Origin: Rhynchopus sp. YZ270_cl-10
Taxonomy: Eukaryota; Euglenozoa; Diplonemea; Diplonemida; Diplonemidae
DNA length: 64,000 nucleotides
NCBI GenBank assembly: GCA_964035575.1
Contig: OZ037860.1
Coordinates: 1,264,689-1,328,688 of the forward strand
Direction: 5' to 3'
Shown: in pieces, positions 10,565 through 20,868 of the stretch
Numbering within the stretch: position 1 is the first letter of the stretch
How the letters are laid out: the number at the start of each line of letters is the position of its first letter
Notes under the pieces: generated by a model
What the model saw: only the letters and a program-made list of their open reading frames with translations
What the model was told of the DNA's origin: nothing
Databases searched by the model: none
Program-made: the position numbers and the translations under genes

Positions 10565-10705
10565 AGCAGGGCTCAAACGCAGTGGCTTCCCCGAGGTGCA
10601 CTTCAGCGACAAATGCCCCGTATGCTTCATCCATATTGCATGCCACACACACAACCTGATGTGGCATTGTAACATGGTGCACACATCGGTGTTCATTGGC
10701 TTGCA
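10565..10705 (+). pseudogene. exon-like fragment encoding one C2H2 zinc finger
   Basis: After a long T run and TTTTAGCAG, an acceptor-like site, the frame reads GLKRSGFPEVHFSDK and then the finger CPVC-x13-H-CNMV-H (codons 10613-10681). The context (isolated, no start, no continuing domain, surrounded by T-rich sequence) suggests a leftover exon rather than a gene. The C-x2-C...H-x4-H spacing resembles fingers in the transposon-encoded protein at 23614-24012, but a relation is only inferred. Confidence 0.35.
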
Positions 10706-10794
10706 TTTTTTCTTCAGTCTGTACAGCAAGGGGTTAACCACCTGTTTTATGTTGTTCGGCATTGTGCCCTCAATTATTTCCCAGTCAGGATGGG

Positions 10795-10910
10795 GAAATG
10801 ACGGTGTGTCTGTTTGCAGTTTTCCTGTCAGCAACACTCTGGGGGTTCGATTCCCCGTGGAGTGTCAGTGTGCCTGCGTCCCAGAGGCGTTTTGCACTAT
10901 CTACTTCAGG
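10795..10910 (+). repeat. T-arm-like dispersed repeat, copy 2
   Basis: AACACTCTGGGGGTTCGATT, CCCCGTGGAGTGTCAGTG, then GCCTGCGTCCCAGAGGCG and TTTTGCACTATC. The core folds as CACTC-x-GGGG...CCCC-xx-GAGTG around a TTCGA loop. It shares the upstream block GAAATGAC...GTCAGCAACACTC with the 17.65 kb copy. Confidence 0.55.
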
Positions 10911-10999
10911 CTTCGCGCTAACTTTTGGAAAAAAATCTGAAAAATCATGGTTCGGGCCCAAAAAAACGCACCTCAAATAGGGTTACGTCTGGGGGTGAA

Positions 11000-11580
11000 A
11001 AAACAGTGTTTTGTGGTATTTCCGAGCCAATCCCGGGCTGTGGTGGGGCATATTCGGAAAAATGGACAAAATTTTAGTGACTTAAATTTTCACAAAATAT
11101 GAACCCATACTCCTAAACAAGGGGCATTTTCAGTCTGAAAACCCAAATTCAGATGAAATTGCGGTGTTTTTGACTGGCTGTTGGCAACAGGTAGCACGGT
11201 ACCCAACTTTTTTCTTTCTTTCTTTCCCTTTTCTCTGCTTTCTTTTGATTGCGCGAGCCGATTGCTCTCCACGGTGGGGTCACATGTGTGTCCAAAAACA
11301 CTCTAAAGTACCCTTACTATGAACTATGAGATTCCTCTGGTTTTAGTAAGGAAACCCCAGTCTCAAAAAGTGCGTAAATTCCCTTTTTTTTTCCGCCCAA
11401 GAGGTCGTTTTGTTGCATTTCCGAACCAATCCCGGCTTGTGGTGGGGCATATACGGAAAAATGGACAAAATTTCAGTGACTTAAATTTTCACAAAATATG
11501 AACCCATACCGTAAACAAGGGTCATTTTCAGTCTGAAAACCCAACTTGGCATGAAATTGTAGTGTTTTGACTGCAAACAC
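11000..11580. repeat. diverged fragments related to the 6481-7143 MITE, plus a ~165-bp duplication
   Basis: Two stretches (about 11000-11140 and 11380-11560) carry CCAATCCCGG, GTGGTGGGGCATAT.CGG, AATGGACAAAATTT and AAATATGAACCCATAC, in the reverse orientation of the hAT-like MITE interior. Between them, 11187-11353 is repeated at about 11780-11960: both contain CTTTTGATTGCGCGAGCCG, TCTCCACGGTGGGGTCAC and CTATGAACTATGAGATTC. No coding sequence. Confidence 0.5.
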
Positions 11581-11779
11581 CAATGAACTGAAGAAGCTAT
11601 GGGGTTTCTGTGACCACAGAGAAGAGTGAGAACAAAAACCAGGACGGTTATAGCCTCGGAGGGGTGCCGCCCTCACGCAGCGAGGGTGGAAACGGTTCAG
11701 CAGCGCATTGTCGTACTCAAAAGAAAATGAACACTGTACATAAGTACATCATATTTAGAAATAAAGTAGGGTAGGGAAC

Positions 11780-11960
11780 AGGTAGCGCCGCAGGCGCACG
11801 GTACCCAACTTTTTCTTTTTTTCTTTTCCCTTTTCTCTGCTTTCTTTTGATTGCGCGAGCCGATTGCTCTCCACGGTGGGGTCACATGTGTGTACAAAAA
11901 CACTCTAAAGTACCCTTACTATGAACTATGAGATTCTCTGGTTTTCTTAAGGAAACCCCG
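11780..11960 (+). repeat. second copy of the 11187-11353 segment
   Basis: Same order of blocks as the first copy (GGTACCCAACTTTTTC, TTGCGCGAGCCGATTGC, CACTCTAAAGTACCC). This copy keeps the hairpin GCGCCGCAGGCGC, which the first copy lacks at the corresponding place. Confidence 0.6.
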
Positions 11961-12064
11961 GTTTGCAAAAAAAAAACGCACCACAAAAATATCCAAAAAT
12001 CCCGGGCCAAGGGCCAAAAATTAGCGCAAAGCCTGATCTACTTCACCCCCCCTTTTTTTTTTTG

Positions 12065-12101
12065 GGTGACTAGACTTCGTCAAGCTTACGGTCATCTTAC
12101 C
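12065..12101 (+). repeat. GTGACTAAGC hairpin family, diverged copy
   Basis: GGTGACTAGACTTCGTCAAG, then CTTACGGTCATCTTACC. GGTGAC pairs with GTCATC and the inner arm is imperfect. Confidence 0.4.
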
Positions 12102-12415
12102 AAAACGTTACTCTTTTAGATAGCTGCCTCTCATGGGTGGCTGTAGTTCTGTAGCTCACCACCCCCCTTTTTTTTGGGTGGCTTCAAACAAGGAGGGATT
12201 TTTTCTTCTTCCAGTGCCTGCGTCCACCGAGGGACGGTGAGGCGTTTGCACTTTCAGCTTCTCTTTTCTGAACATTTTTTTTTTTTTTGACAAAACGAAA
12301 AGTAGTACACCCCGGAAAATAATACACCCCTGTTTGTTCAGGGGTATTTTGCGATTTTTTTTAAAATCTTTTTGGCTGTCTCAGTTTTTTTCTTATTAAT
12401 AACGGTTGTGATCAA

Positions 12416-12454
12416 GGTGACTAAGCACAAGAGGTTTAGGTTCATCTTATAAAC
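12416..12454 (+). repeat. GTGACTAAGC hairpin family, copy
   Basis: GGTGACTAAGCACAAGAG, then GTTTAGGTTCATCTTATAAAC. Confidence 0.6.
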
Positions 12455-12547
12455 TTTTCTTTGATGTAATTCTTCAGACCACGTTCAGATGTACACTACG
12501 AAATGGATGAGTGCTGCATGGGTGTCCACCTCGGTACACCCGGTCAA

Positions 12548-12600
12548 TGTACCAAAGTACACTTGTCACGAGAGGGCTGTTGTGTTTCAAGTCAACTTTC
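12548..12600 (+). repeat. CACGAGAGGGCT family, copy 3
   Basis: CAAAGTACACTTGTCACGAG, then AGGGCTGTTGTGTTTCAAG and TCAAC. It lies about 100 bp after a hairpin-family copy. Confidence 0.55.
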
Positions 12601-12958
12601 TTTATCTTCTTTTCTGATATGATGAGAGACACTTCTCATCGTTCGTAAGTTTTTGTTTTACTTTTGTTTATCTTTCTTCTCAGAGAAATGCTGTGGTCGA
12701 AGGGGGCGCATATGTACACTGTATATAGACTTTGTAAAAACTCGGTCGGGATTGTTTTTCACCTCATCTTTGACCCCCTTTTTACCTGGTGAACACTTTA
12801 TAAAGACTTTGTAAAAACTTGCGCTTTGATCCCGCCAGAGAGAGAGAGCCACAAAAAGCAAACAGAAACACGGTCAGATTTTTCATTTTCTTTAGAGTAT
12901 TCCGCAATGTGGTCCTTTTCAGTGCGTCTTACACTTTCAACAAGCCTGTTTAAACATA

Positions 12959-12990
12959 GTGACCAAACGAGGTTTGGTCATCTTACCAAC
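12959..12990 (+). repeat. GTGACTAAGC hairpin family, copy with compensatory changes
   Basis: TGACCAAAC-GAG-GTTTGGTCA forms a perfect 9-bp stem, followed by TCTTACCAACC. Compared with the usual TGACTAAGC/GCTTAGGTTCA stem, both arms have changed together. Confidence 0.65.
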
Positions 12991-13392
12991 CTTTTTACTT
13001 TTTTTTTTCTCTCTCTCTAACATTGGCGCATTCGCCATTCTTGCTATGTCCCTAGAGCACCAACACCTTTTTCGGTGCTTTCCCCCCTATTGGTGGTCGT
13101 TCAGCCCCACCTACTCCCATACACCATCCCCCCCATCCCTCCACTACCCGTGGATGGTGATACTACGGTTATGTTATTTAATGCTAATCTCTTTCGTGTG
13201 GAACTTGTGCATTGCTTGTGTTTTTTTTTGTGTTGACGGTATAGTCGTATCCTTCAGCAGTGCTGAAGATGACGAAACATCGTGTATATAACGTTCAACG
13301 CAATATCGACGTTTGATTCCTCCCCTTTCTTTTTTCTCTATCTACCTGAACGTACACCACACATTACAGTATTACAAGAGTTTCAAAGAACA
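12991..13392. other. 5' flank of paralogue 1
   Basis: T- and C-rich. A palindrome-like TTCAGCAGTGCTGAAG and a GTGTATATAACG TATA-like site lie at about 13252-13290. A pyrimidine tract with CACACATTACAG precedes the start codon by about 25 bases and could be a splice acceptor or part of the leader. Assignment is speculative. Confidence 0.3.
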
Positions 13393-14994
13393 ATGCAAAC
13401 TCTCGCGGATAATAAGATGGGCACGCTGGCAGCGGGCACCACTGCGATGCTGTTTCTGAAGTACCAGCCGAACCTGCCTGCGTTCGCGTACTCATTCCTC
13501 ACATCCAACGACGTCGCCATGGCCTACCCGCGCAGTGTTCTTCTCGACTTCGGCAAGAGCGCCTTCCTCCTGTACGGCTTCACGGAGCTCGCAACCCTCC
13601 CAAAAGAGTTCCCCGCCCTCTTCGCAAAGCTCTTCGCAACGTACCCCTGGATGGAGAAGGCGCTCACAGACAACACGCCCTCCTACAAGAAGATCTTCTA
13701 CACCGTGCCCATCATGCTTGCCATGTTCAGGTTCATCAAGTTCATCGTTGGTGCCTGGTGCAGCAACCTCACCCCCGTCAAGATCGAAGCCTTCGAGGAC
13801 GCCCCCTTCATGACCACGCAGGTCGCCCTGGAGGGTCAGGTGCCCGACCCGAAGAGCCCGAACTTCCCTGAGCAGATGCGCGACTACCGCTGGGTGCCGC
13901 AGGGTATGAACATCACATATTGCATCCTGCGCTCTGTCTCGTACTATGGCATGAGCCTGCAATCCTACCTGTACAACCAAATGACGATTGGTGTTGAGTA
14001 CCCGCTGAACACGTTGCTCCGCATCTTCCTTTCGTACTCACACGTTGGCCGTTTCTCACCGAGAAACAAGACCAGCCGCACAGACATGTACCTCGCCCTG
14101 GTGAACACGTCGATGATCTCTTGGATGGACTTCAGGACTGGCAACCTGCGTTTCGAGAACCTGCGTCTGCCCTTCCAGGACACCTCCGTCATCAACGTGA
14201 AGTACCTCACCATTGAGCTGGACCACGAGACGCAGGAGTTCATTGGAATGAAGATTCTGATGGACGACGGTCTGGGTGAGCACGTTGTGGTTGACAAAGA
14301 CAGCACTGACATTGAGGAGGCTTCGTGTATTGTGATCACGGTCATCTCCGTGTACGCACATGTCCACCTGCACTGGTGGGCCAACGGCACTGCACAGCTG
14401 ATCAACCCTACCGACCCGGCCGACGCATGGTCCCTTGCAGAGGAGAGCAACGCTCTCACCCAGTGGATGAACAACGCTGCCTCGTATGGCTCGTACCGAG
14501 GTATCGGAGTTGGCAGTCAGGCTGTGATGGCTGACATGCTGTCGCACAACGGATCGCAGGGCTTCCCTGTCCACCACTGCCCGGTTGCCCCAGGACAGAC
14601 CAACGCGGAGCACAACAACTCGAACAAGTTCATCCACATGGCCGCAAGGAACTCAACGGCACACAGCATTATCATGGCTTCTCGCAATGTCATTAAGAAG
14701 CTCCGCCCCAACTGGACGGCGGATGTGACGAACTCGTTCCTTGCAAGCACCGTCATGCACTCCTCAGACCACTACTACGGTGACAAGTACATATCTTTCT
14801 CGTTTAAGTCTAAGACATTCAGACACGACATCAGCTTCCTGCGTCTTGCCTTCATTGGACCGAACACATACTTCACACGCAGCGTGAAGTGCAAGGAGAA
14901 CCCCCAGGACGACCTGTGCATGGCACTGTACGATGTGGCCCGTGAGATTGACCCTGACATGGCTGACGAGCTCTTCATCGCATGCGCCAACTGA
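13393..14994 (+). CDS. unknown-family protein, paralogue 1 (533 aa)
   Basis: Start chosen at MQTLADNKMG because the other paralogues begin at the same distance before the conserved LPAFAY-FLTSND block; upstream codons are T-rich and unconserved. The most diverged of the four copies, ending in TGA. Hydrophobic stretches fill the first ~125 residues (LAAGTTAMLFLKY, FGKSAFLLYGFTELATL, FYTVPIMLAMFRFIKFIVG). Then come the conserved blocks APFMTTQVALEGQVPDP, YRWVPQGMNITY, DMYLALVNTSMISWMDF and LPFQDTSVINVKYLTIELDH. The histidine clusters are HVHLHWWANGTAQL, HHCPV and MHSSDHYYG. The last suggest metal binding, but I recognise no known family. Codons are GC-ending, as expected of a well-expressed gene. 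Confidence 0.85.
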   Translation: MQTLADNKMGTLAAGTTAMLFLKYQPNLPAFAYSFLTSNDVAMAYPRSVLLDFGKSAFLLYGFTELATLPKEFPALFAKLFATYPWMEKALTDNTPSYKKIFYTVPIMLAMFRFIKFIVGAWCSNLTPVKIEAFEDAPFMTTQVALEGQVPDPKSPNFPEQMRDYRWVPQGMNITYCILRSVSYYGMSLQSYLYNQMTIGVEYPLNTLLRIFLSYSHVGRFSPRNKTSRTDMYLALVNTSMISWMDFRTGNLRFENLRLPFQDTSVINVKYLTIELDHETQEFIGMKILMDDGLGEHVVVDKDSTDIEEASCIVITVISVYAHVHLHWWANGTAQLINPTDPADAWSLAEESNALTQWMNNAASYGSYRGIGVGSQAVMADMLSHNGSQGFPVHHCPVAPGQTNAEHNNSNKFIHMAARNSTAHSIIMASRNVIKKLRPNWTADVTNSFLASTVMHSSDHYYGDKYISFSFKSKTFRHDISFLRLAFIGPNTYFTRSVKCKENPQDDLCMALYDVAREIDPDMADELFIACAN

Positions 14995-16397
14995 GTGGTG
15001 GGTTTCCTGCCACGCTTTAGATTACCATCTGGCAGTGTGGGGTGTCTGCAGGGTATCAGCTGCAAGCACCTGCCACACTGCTCTCGCTCTCTCTTTTTCA
15101 TGGAAAATCCAAAGCGCCGCAGCCATGTCTGCCCTGTGCTGTCTTTGGTCGTTTCACCTCATCTCAACCTCTTCTTATAGCAACGCCACTATTTTAATGG
15201 CCTTTTTCAAAACAATTTGTGTTCGGCGACCCCCCCACAGCTCTGGCAAACTCAGTCCGAACGCGTTTCCTTTATTTTGTCAACTAAAAACAACACCACT
15301 GTTTGCATCAAGCGCTCAACCCCTCATTGTTGCCCTCATCCTTTGCTGCGGCCACTGCGGTGGTGTAGTGTGCCAGTTAGTTTATGGTTTAGGGCGCAAT
15401 GTACCGAACGAAACGCAAAGAGAAGAATTGAACAAATACAGGATTTTCGCTTGATGCCAACCAAAATGCTAAAGGAAGGCAACAAAGTCCCCACAGCCCG
15501 ACCCAAACGGCACTTACTTGCTTTTTTTGGGGGAGGCCCATTTCCTCTCAGAATTTCTTTATTTTTATATAAATATTTGTTAAATTAACAAGGTACCGTC
15601 ACGACCAGTGATATCCACGTTTCTTTTCTTTCTGCTTCACTTTCTTTTTCTCCATCAGACTAGTGTTTTCATGTATTATCTGACGTCGTGTCACCCAGCA
15701 TGCTCTAATGACGGGATACCGTTCCAGGTGGTGTGGGTGGGTTAACGACGTCGATACTATACAACCCAAAATTTCATTCCATGAGGAAACAGCAAAAACC
15801 ATTTTATAACCCCCCCCCCCGAAAAATAAAATAGGGTCGTGGGTATGTTAGTGTACATATCAGAGGGCTCGGGGGGGTAATAAATGGAGAACAAAAAAAA
15901 GGATCTAAAAAATGCTGTTGACCTCTTGCTGCACATGATATTTCATCCCTTCTATTTTCTTTTTTTTTTTCTTTTTTTCTTAGGTACACTGTCACGAGAG
16001 GGCGTTGTATTTCAGGTCAGCTTTTTTAGCATAAACGCCAGAAACGACTGGATTTGGCAGGTGATAGCTGTCCCCTGTTTTTTTTCAGAATCGCGTTTGT
16101 CTAACGTTTAACTTTTACCCTCCCTCTTTTTTTGAAGATGACAGACACAAATATCCTTCCTTTTTGGAGAGAGATTAGTGCTTTCATCTTGGGTCAGGGG
16201 GTAAGGGGTCAGGTAAGGGGGAGGGTGATTGTATCAATAGCACCTTTTTTATACCTACAAAGCGTAACTTAAAGGAGAAATAATTACTCTGATACGGGTT
16301 GCCAATCAGCCCCCTAACAGGGTAATTGAGCAATCAACGGAAAAATCTTTTTTCCTTTTTACTTACCTTATCAGAGTTACTATTTCCCCCCCCCCCC
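14995..16397. other. intergenic DNA after paralogue 1
   Basis: Initially gene-like in composition but with no conserved frame. At 15982-16025 lies a CACGAGAGGGC family copy (GTACACTGTCACGAGAGGGC, then GTTGTATTTCAGGTCAGC). At 16295-16395 lies a repeat (GCCAATCAGCCCCCTAAC, GAGCAATCAACGG, TTTACTTACCTTATCAGAG) also found at 36733-36835 and, partly, 27770-27865. It ends in a C run at about 16387-16399. Confidence 0.5.
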
Positions 16398-16452
16398 CCG
16401 CGGAGTGTCAGTGTGCCTGCGTCCCAGAGGCGTTTGCAGCTATCAACTTCAC
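16398..16452 (+). repeat. T-arm-like repeat, 3' fragment
   Basis: CGCGGAGTGTCAGTGTGCC, TGCGTCCCAGAGGCGTTTGC, then ATCAACTTCAC. It matches the downstream half of the 10.8 and 17.7 kb copies; the TTCGA core is lost at the C run. Confidence 0.55.
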
Positions 16453-16539
16453 TTTTTTTTTTGGGGTATTTGAGTTGACGGTCTTGAAAACACTTCGCTG
16501 GCTGGTGTGTCAAACGGTATGTGTATGGTTTGCACGTAA

Positions 16540-17030
16540 CGCTCTACGTATACGATACGATCTGTATGCAACGAACGCAACGCAACGAACGCAACCGATG
16601 TGTACGTTACGATCTGTATGTAACGAACGCAACGCAACGAACGCAACGCAACGCATGCAACGCAACGCATGCAACGCAACGCATGCAACGCAACGCATAC
16701 AACGCAACGCAACCGATGTGTACGTAGCGATCTGTATGCAACGAACGCAACGTAACCAACGCAACGCAACCGATGCGTACGTTACGATCTGTATGCAACG
16801 AACGCAACGTAACCAACGCAACGCAACCGATGCGTACGATGCGATCTGTATGCAACGAACGCAACGCATGCAACGCAACGCAACCGATGTATACGTAGCG
16901 ATCTGTATGCAACGAACGCAACGCATGCAACGCAACGCAACCGATGCATACGTAGCGATCTGTATGCAACGAACGCAACGCATACAACGCAACGCAACCG
17001 ATGTGTACGTAGCGATCTGTACGAAAGCAT
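16540..17030 (+). repeat. GCAACG minisatellite with higher-order ~60-bp units
   Basis: About 490 bp made of CGATCTGTATGCAACGAACG, GCAACG/GTAACC variants and CGATGYGTACGTWRCGATC. The inner unit is a 5-10 bp AACGC(AACGCATGC) motif, nested in a unit of about 57-63 bp. Flanks share CACTTCGCTGGCT.GTGTG on both sides (about 16490 and 17080), so the array sits inside a partly duplicated block. All six frames are open over long stretches because of the repeat; no protein is called. Confidence 0.8.
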
Positions 17031-17184
17031 GCTACGGGTTTAACGCCATCGCGTTAACGCAACACCTGCGCCGCTGTGACACTTCGCTGGCTCGTGTGGT
17101 TGTGATAACGGAACGGTCTACACGTGCGTTACGCACAACGCTATGCATATGCGATACACGCGTTAACCGCATCGTGTGGTTACC

Positions 17185-17215
17185 AAACGCAGCCCACCTT
17201 CGGTGGGCTGCTGCA
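17185..17215. repeat. perfect GC-rich hairpin
   Basis: GCAGCCCACC-TTC-GGTGGGCTGC, a 10-bp perfect stem with a three-base loop. About 150 bp downstream lies a TATA-like GTGTATAAAAGGGG at about 17364, followed by GACACCCTGGTGTCAGGG. Whether this is a promoter cannot be told. Confidence 0.45.
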
Positions 17216-17640
17216 ACTCGTGCCGTGTGTGGCCCATGCATGGTTCTCACAGCTCGCTGGCACGTTTCCCAAGCCGCAAAACCGGTCACCTGCCTGAAAA
17301 ACCGGGTTTTTGGCCAAAACGCCTGTTTTGCCTGTAGAACCCTGTAGAAGCCTTAAGAAACACGTGTATAAAAGGGGTACTCGTGACACCCTGGTGTCAG
17401 GGTCTCTAAGGGCTCCCAGCCTCGCTGAGCCTATACACCCCCCAAAAAGTGTCCGATCTTTCCAAAGAAAACGTTTTTTCGGCTGGGCGAAGCTTCTACA
17501 CCCTCAAAAAAAAACCGGTTTTTGGTCGTATCCAGCAGGGGGGAGGGGGAGACTGAAGGGGGGGTTAGAGACTGAGGGAGTGGCCGGAACAGCAACCTTT
17601 AAAAACTAGAAAACACAAGTGTTTTCTAGAATTTGGTTGG

Positions 17641-17770
17641 GAAATGACTGTGCCTGCTTACAGTTTTTTTTTTTTTTTTGTGAGCAACTCCGAAGTGCAA
17701 CACTCCGGGGTTCGATAACCCGCGGAGTGGCAGTGTCTGCTTCCCAGAGGCGTTTTGCACTATCAACTTT
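17641..17770 (+). repeat. T-arm-like dispersed repeat, copy 3
   Basis: CAACACTCCGGGGTTCGATA, ACCCGCGGAGTGGCAGTG, CTTCCCAGAGGCGTTTTGC. The core pairs ACTCC/GGAGT and GGGTT/AACCC around CGAT. Confidence 0.55.
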
Positions 17771-17787
17771 ACCCTTTTTTTTTTATT

Positions 17788-17985
17788 TATAAAACAACTT
17801 GTTGCCAATTCTAAAAAGATTGGAGGCAGCGCTGCTTGGCAAACAAAACGGATTGAAAAAAGACAGAAGCTCGCTTGTTTTCTTTGAGTACTCAAATTAA
17901 CCACAACAACCGTACTTCAGTTTAACACATTTTTTTTTTTTTTTACCTTTTTGTTTTCACGGCTTTGAGCGCACAAACACATTGT
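17788..17985 (+). repeat. ~200-bp repeat, copy 1
   Basis: Contains AAAACAACTTGTTGCCAATT, AGATTGGAGGCAGCGCTGC, TTTCTTTGAGTACTCAA and CCGTACTTCAGTTTAACAC. A closely similar copy lies at 61225-61405. Non-coding. Confidence 0.65.
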
Positions 17986-18206
17986 TTTTTTTATTTTCCC
18001 TCTCGAAAAATAAAAAGATATGCATGGCCCTTCTATCCCCAGGGAGGTTTCATTCATTTCGCTTTTATTCTTTTTTTTTTCGCTTGCTCAACCTCAACTG
18101 TGTTTGACATTCTTTACGGAAACCTCGTGACAAACGGGTAATCTCCTCTCTCACCTCCAAACGATGGTATGTATTATTGATAATTACCTATCACAATATA
18201 TGAATA

Positions 18207-18329
18207 CAGTGGTTAAACAAAGTTTACGTCTAAACTAAAGGCGGAATTGAAATCGATGGCGGAAATTACTTTAGGCGGAATTTTTCTTAGGCGGGCACTT
18301 TTCTTAGGCGGAACTTTGTTTAACCACTG
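18207..18329. mobile_element. Tc1/mariner-type MITE, 123 bp
   Basis: Ends are CAGTGGTTAAACAAAGTT and its exact complement AACTTTGTTTAACCACTG (18-bp perfect inverted repeats), flanked by TA on both sides. The interior repeats AGGCGGAA(A/C)TT three to four times. No coding capacity. Confidence 0.85.
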
Positions 18330-18723
18330 TATACAATCCAGTATCGTAATGTGTATTGTGATGGGAAAATTTATCACAATACAGCACACCACTGTTATCC
18401 CCCTTTGCTGTGTCCTGTCAAACCACCGATCACAGTGTTGCGAGATGAGTTGCTCTGTGTGGTTGCAATCTTCCAGGTCATACCCTTTTGTCATTTATAT
18501 CAACCCATTTGAGGCTATCATTTGCTTCTCCGATGGTAGTTACTAAGGTGAATCGTCTCAGCAATTGGGAGAAGGTTGAGAATGGTTTATCTTACCAAAA
18601 AAAAAGCAAAAAAAAAATTGTTCTCCCTCTCCAGGGCTTTTTTCTAGGTGGTTTTTTTTCGATCTAGGGGGGGTCTCAATGGGTGGAAAAAAAACGGCCC
18701 CCTTTTTTTTTTCGTACTGAGTG

Positions 18724-19267
18724 CATAGGTTTCGAACGCGCGTTCGCGTTTTTAGGGCGTTTTCGAGTGCGCGTTTGAAAAATGAAAAAAAAAACGCGCG
18801 TTCGGAAAAAACGAGAAAAAAAACGCGCGTTCGGAAAAAACGAAAAAAAAAACGCGCGTTTGAAAAAAATGGAAAAAAAAACGCGCGTTTGAAAAACGAA
18901 AAAAAACGCGCGTTCGAAAAAAACGAGAAAAAAAACGCGCGTTTGAAAAACGGAAAAAAAAAAACGCGCGTTCGAAAAAGTGGAAGCCTCATGTTTACGT
19001 GGGGAGGTTTTTCGAACGCGCGTCGAAAAAGTGGTTTTTTCGAACGCGCGTCCAGTTTTTCAAACGCGCGTTCGAAAAAACCACTTTTTCGAACGCGCGT
19101 TTGAAAAAAAAAAAAAAAAACGCCCTTTTTTTTTTACGCGCGTCCGGCTTTTCGAACGCGCGTTTTTTTTTTTTTTTTTGCGCGTTTTTTTTTTTTTTTT
19201 CATGTGCGCGTTTTCCGATTTTGGATTTGCGCGTTTTCGATTTTCGAACGCGCGTTCGAAACCTATG
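18724..19267. mobile_element. foldback element built of AACGCGCGTT units, 544 bp
   Basis: The first 23 bases, starting CATAGGTTTCGAACGCG, are repeated exactly in reverse complement at the right end. Both ends are flanked by TGAGTG, a 6-bp target duplication (18718-18723 and 19268-19273). The left half is a tandem array of CGCGCGTTYGAAAAA units, the right half has them mostly inverted, with a short unique spacer around 18978-19012. Many units hold the palindrome CGAACGCGCGTTCG. Open frames here arise from the repeats. Confidence 0.8.
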
Positions 19268-19273
19268 TGAGTG

Positions 19274-19966
19274 CTTATCTCAAATTTTAAGTCTAAAAAT
19301 ATTGCTCCCTTTGCAGCGGTCGTCGCACCCTCCTAGAAAAAAAAAATATCCCTGTTCTCTCTCTTTTTTTCCCCCAACCCAACGCGTTCGCACAGAAGCG
19401 TTTGCACTTTCCAAGTCCACTCCCCCTTCATGGGTGCGTCGTCACAACGATGCCGATTTTTTTTTTTCCACATTTTTTTTTGAGGTGCAAAAAAAAGCAA
19501 TAACGAACACAGCGCCATATTCCCCCCTTTCACACAAAATAATTGAATTTTTACAACCAAATCTCCATTCCAAACTGCTCCCCTTACCAAACCCACCCCC
19601 CCCCTTTTCACATTTTGGTGACATGTCTGAAATTCTAGAATTTACTTTCTATTTTATCAAAATAAAACCCCCTCACTCACAATCAATCTTCTTCATTCAA
19701 GGATGCCGTTAGTAGCAGACGGACCCCTTTTGCGAGAAAAAAAATTAAAAAAAAAAATTGGCAATGGAGATTGCACAACTGTGGCAACACAACCGAGGCA
19801 ACTACACTACAACAATTTATCAAAAAAAATATAACGATTAGACCATACCCACCTCCCTCCCCTCTTTTCCCACCCCTCTCTCTGGGGTGTGCTAACTTTC
19901 AGGCGACAATGAGTGCAGATCGTACCTTGGGTATTTGATTGTCGATGCAGCAAAAAAAGCAAAAAA

Positions 19967-19999
<33 letters not shown>

Positions 20000-20660
20000 C
20001 GTTATGTGCATCACATTGCATGTGTTGAGCCACGATCGGCCAACACAAAATGGAGTTTTACTCGTGTTTCTTTGACTAAGCTCGATAGGCAGGTTTCAGC
20101 TTAGGTTCAGCTATACCGCTTTTTTCTCTCTTTTTTAAATAGAGTGGACACTTTGGTTGTCTTCACACAATATAGACTAATATAGGAGGGGCATTTGTTT
20201 TAAAAAACGACAAGTTTTAAACAGATACTAGCACGTTTTTTGGCGCGCCAAAAAAACGTCCCCTCTTTTTTGTTACGACACCTCCCCTTTTGCCAGCTGT
20301 ACGTTGAGGAAGGCAACTTCCTTTTTCCGTCGATTCCATTTTTTTGGAGCTTCCAAAGGACCGTACATTGCTCCGTTCCCTAAAGGAATGGTAAAAAAAA
20401 GTTTTCAAAAACAAGAGCGGCAAAAATATCAAAAAAAAAAAGTCCATAAAAAACCCATTCGAAACCCCCCTCTTTTTAGATGACTGAACACAATGAGGCA
20501 ATTAGGTTGTGAGGGATACTTATGGCCTAGTCTTACCAGCTCTTCTTTTTTAGATATGTGCATACCAGAGGCCCATTCGTTGTTCAAGTTTTCTTTATTT
20601 TTTTTTTATAAAAATCCGCTACGCTCAACAACCTTCTGACAAAGTCCATCTGTTTTTTCC
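19274..20660. other. intergenic, gene-free
   Basis: Pyrimidine-rich. Contains a copy of the GTGGCAACACAACCGAGGC family at 19768-19830 and an (AGCAAAAAA)n run at about 19955-20000. A diverged hairpin-family copy (GATGACTGAACACAATGAGG) lies at about 20479. A 64-bp foldback at about 20662-20727 (AAATTTTAGTG...CACTAAAATTT with GGGGG/CCCCC at the tip) follows. No gene supported. Confidence 0.45.
19768..19830 (+). repeat. GTGGCAACACAACCGAGGC family, copy 1
   Basis: ATTGCACAACTGTGGCAACA, CAACCGAGGCAACTACACT, ACAACAATTTATC and an A-rich tail. Others at 30708-30795 and 44740-44820, all + strand. Confidence 0.6.
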
Positions 20661-20868
20661 TCAAATTTTAGTGCAGTTTGGAGGAGTTTGGGGGAATTTA
20701 AACCCCCAAAACTCCACTAAAATTTCTGAAAAAAATCAGGTGGAAAGTGCTTCACGCTTCACCCTTTTCGTCCGCTTCAAAAGGCCTCCCCATCCGACCC
20801 CATCCGACCCTATCCGACCCAAGAACAATTTTATATTTTCCCAATTTTGCTTTTTATTGTTCTTCAAA

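Noticed and set aside
16475-17347. 290-codon + frame and several minus frames over the GCAACG array
   Set aside because: Repeat-driven; the same repeated peptide appears in other frames and the flanks show no coding signal.
17360-17420. TATAAAAGG-like site with downstream inverted repeat as a promoter or element end
   Set aside because: Nothing coding follows for several hundred bases and no repeat partner was found, so the role is unsupported.
18558-19712. Lysine/arginine- and phenylalanine-rich frames over the AACGCGCGTT element
   Set aside because: Derived from the foldback array and homopolymers.
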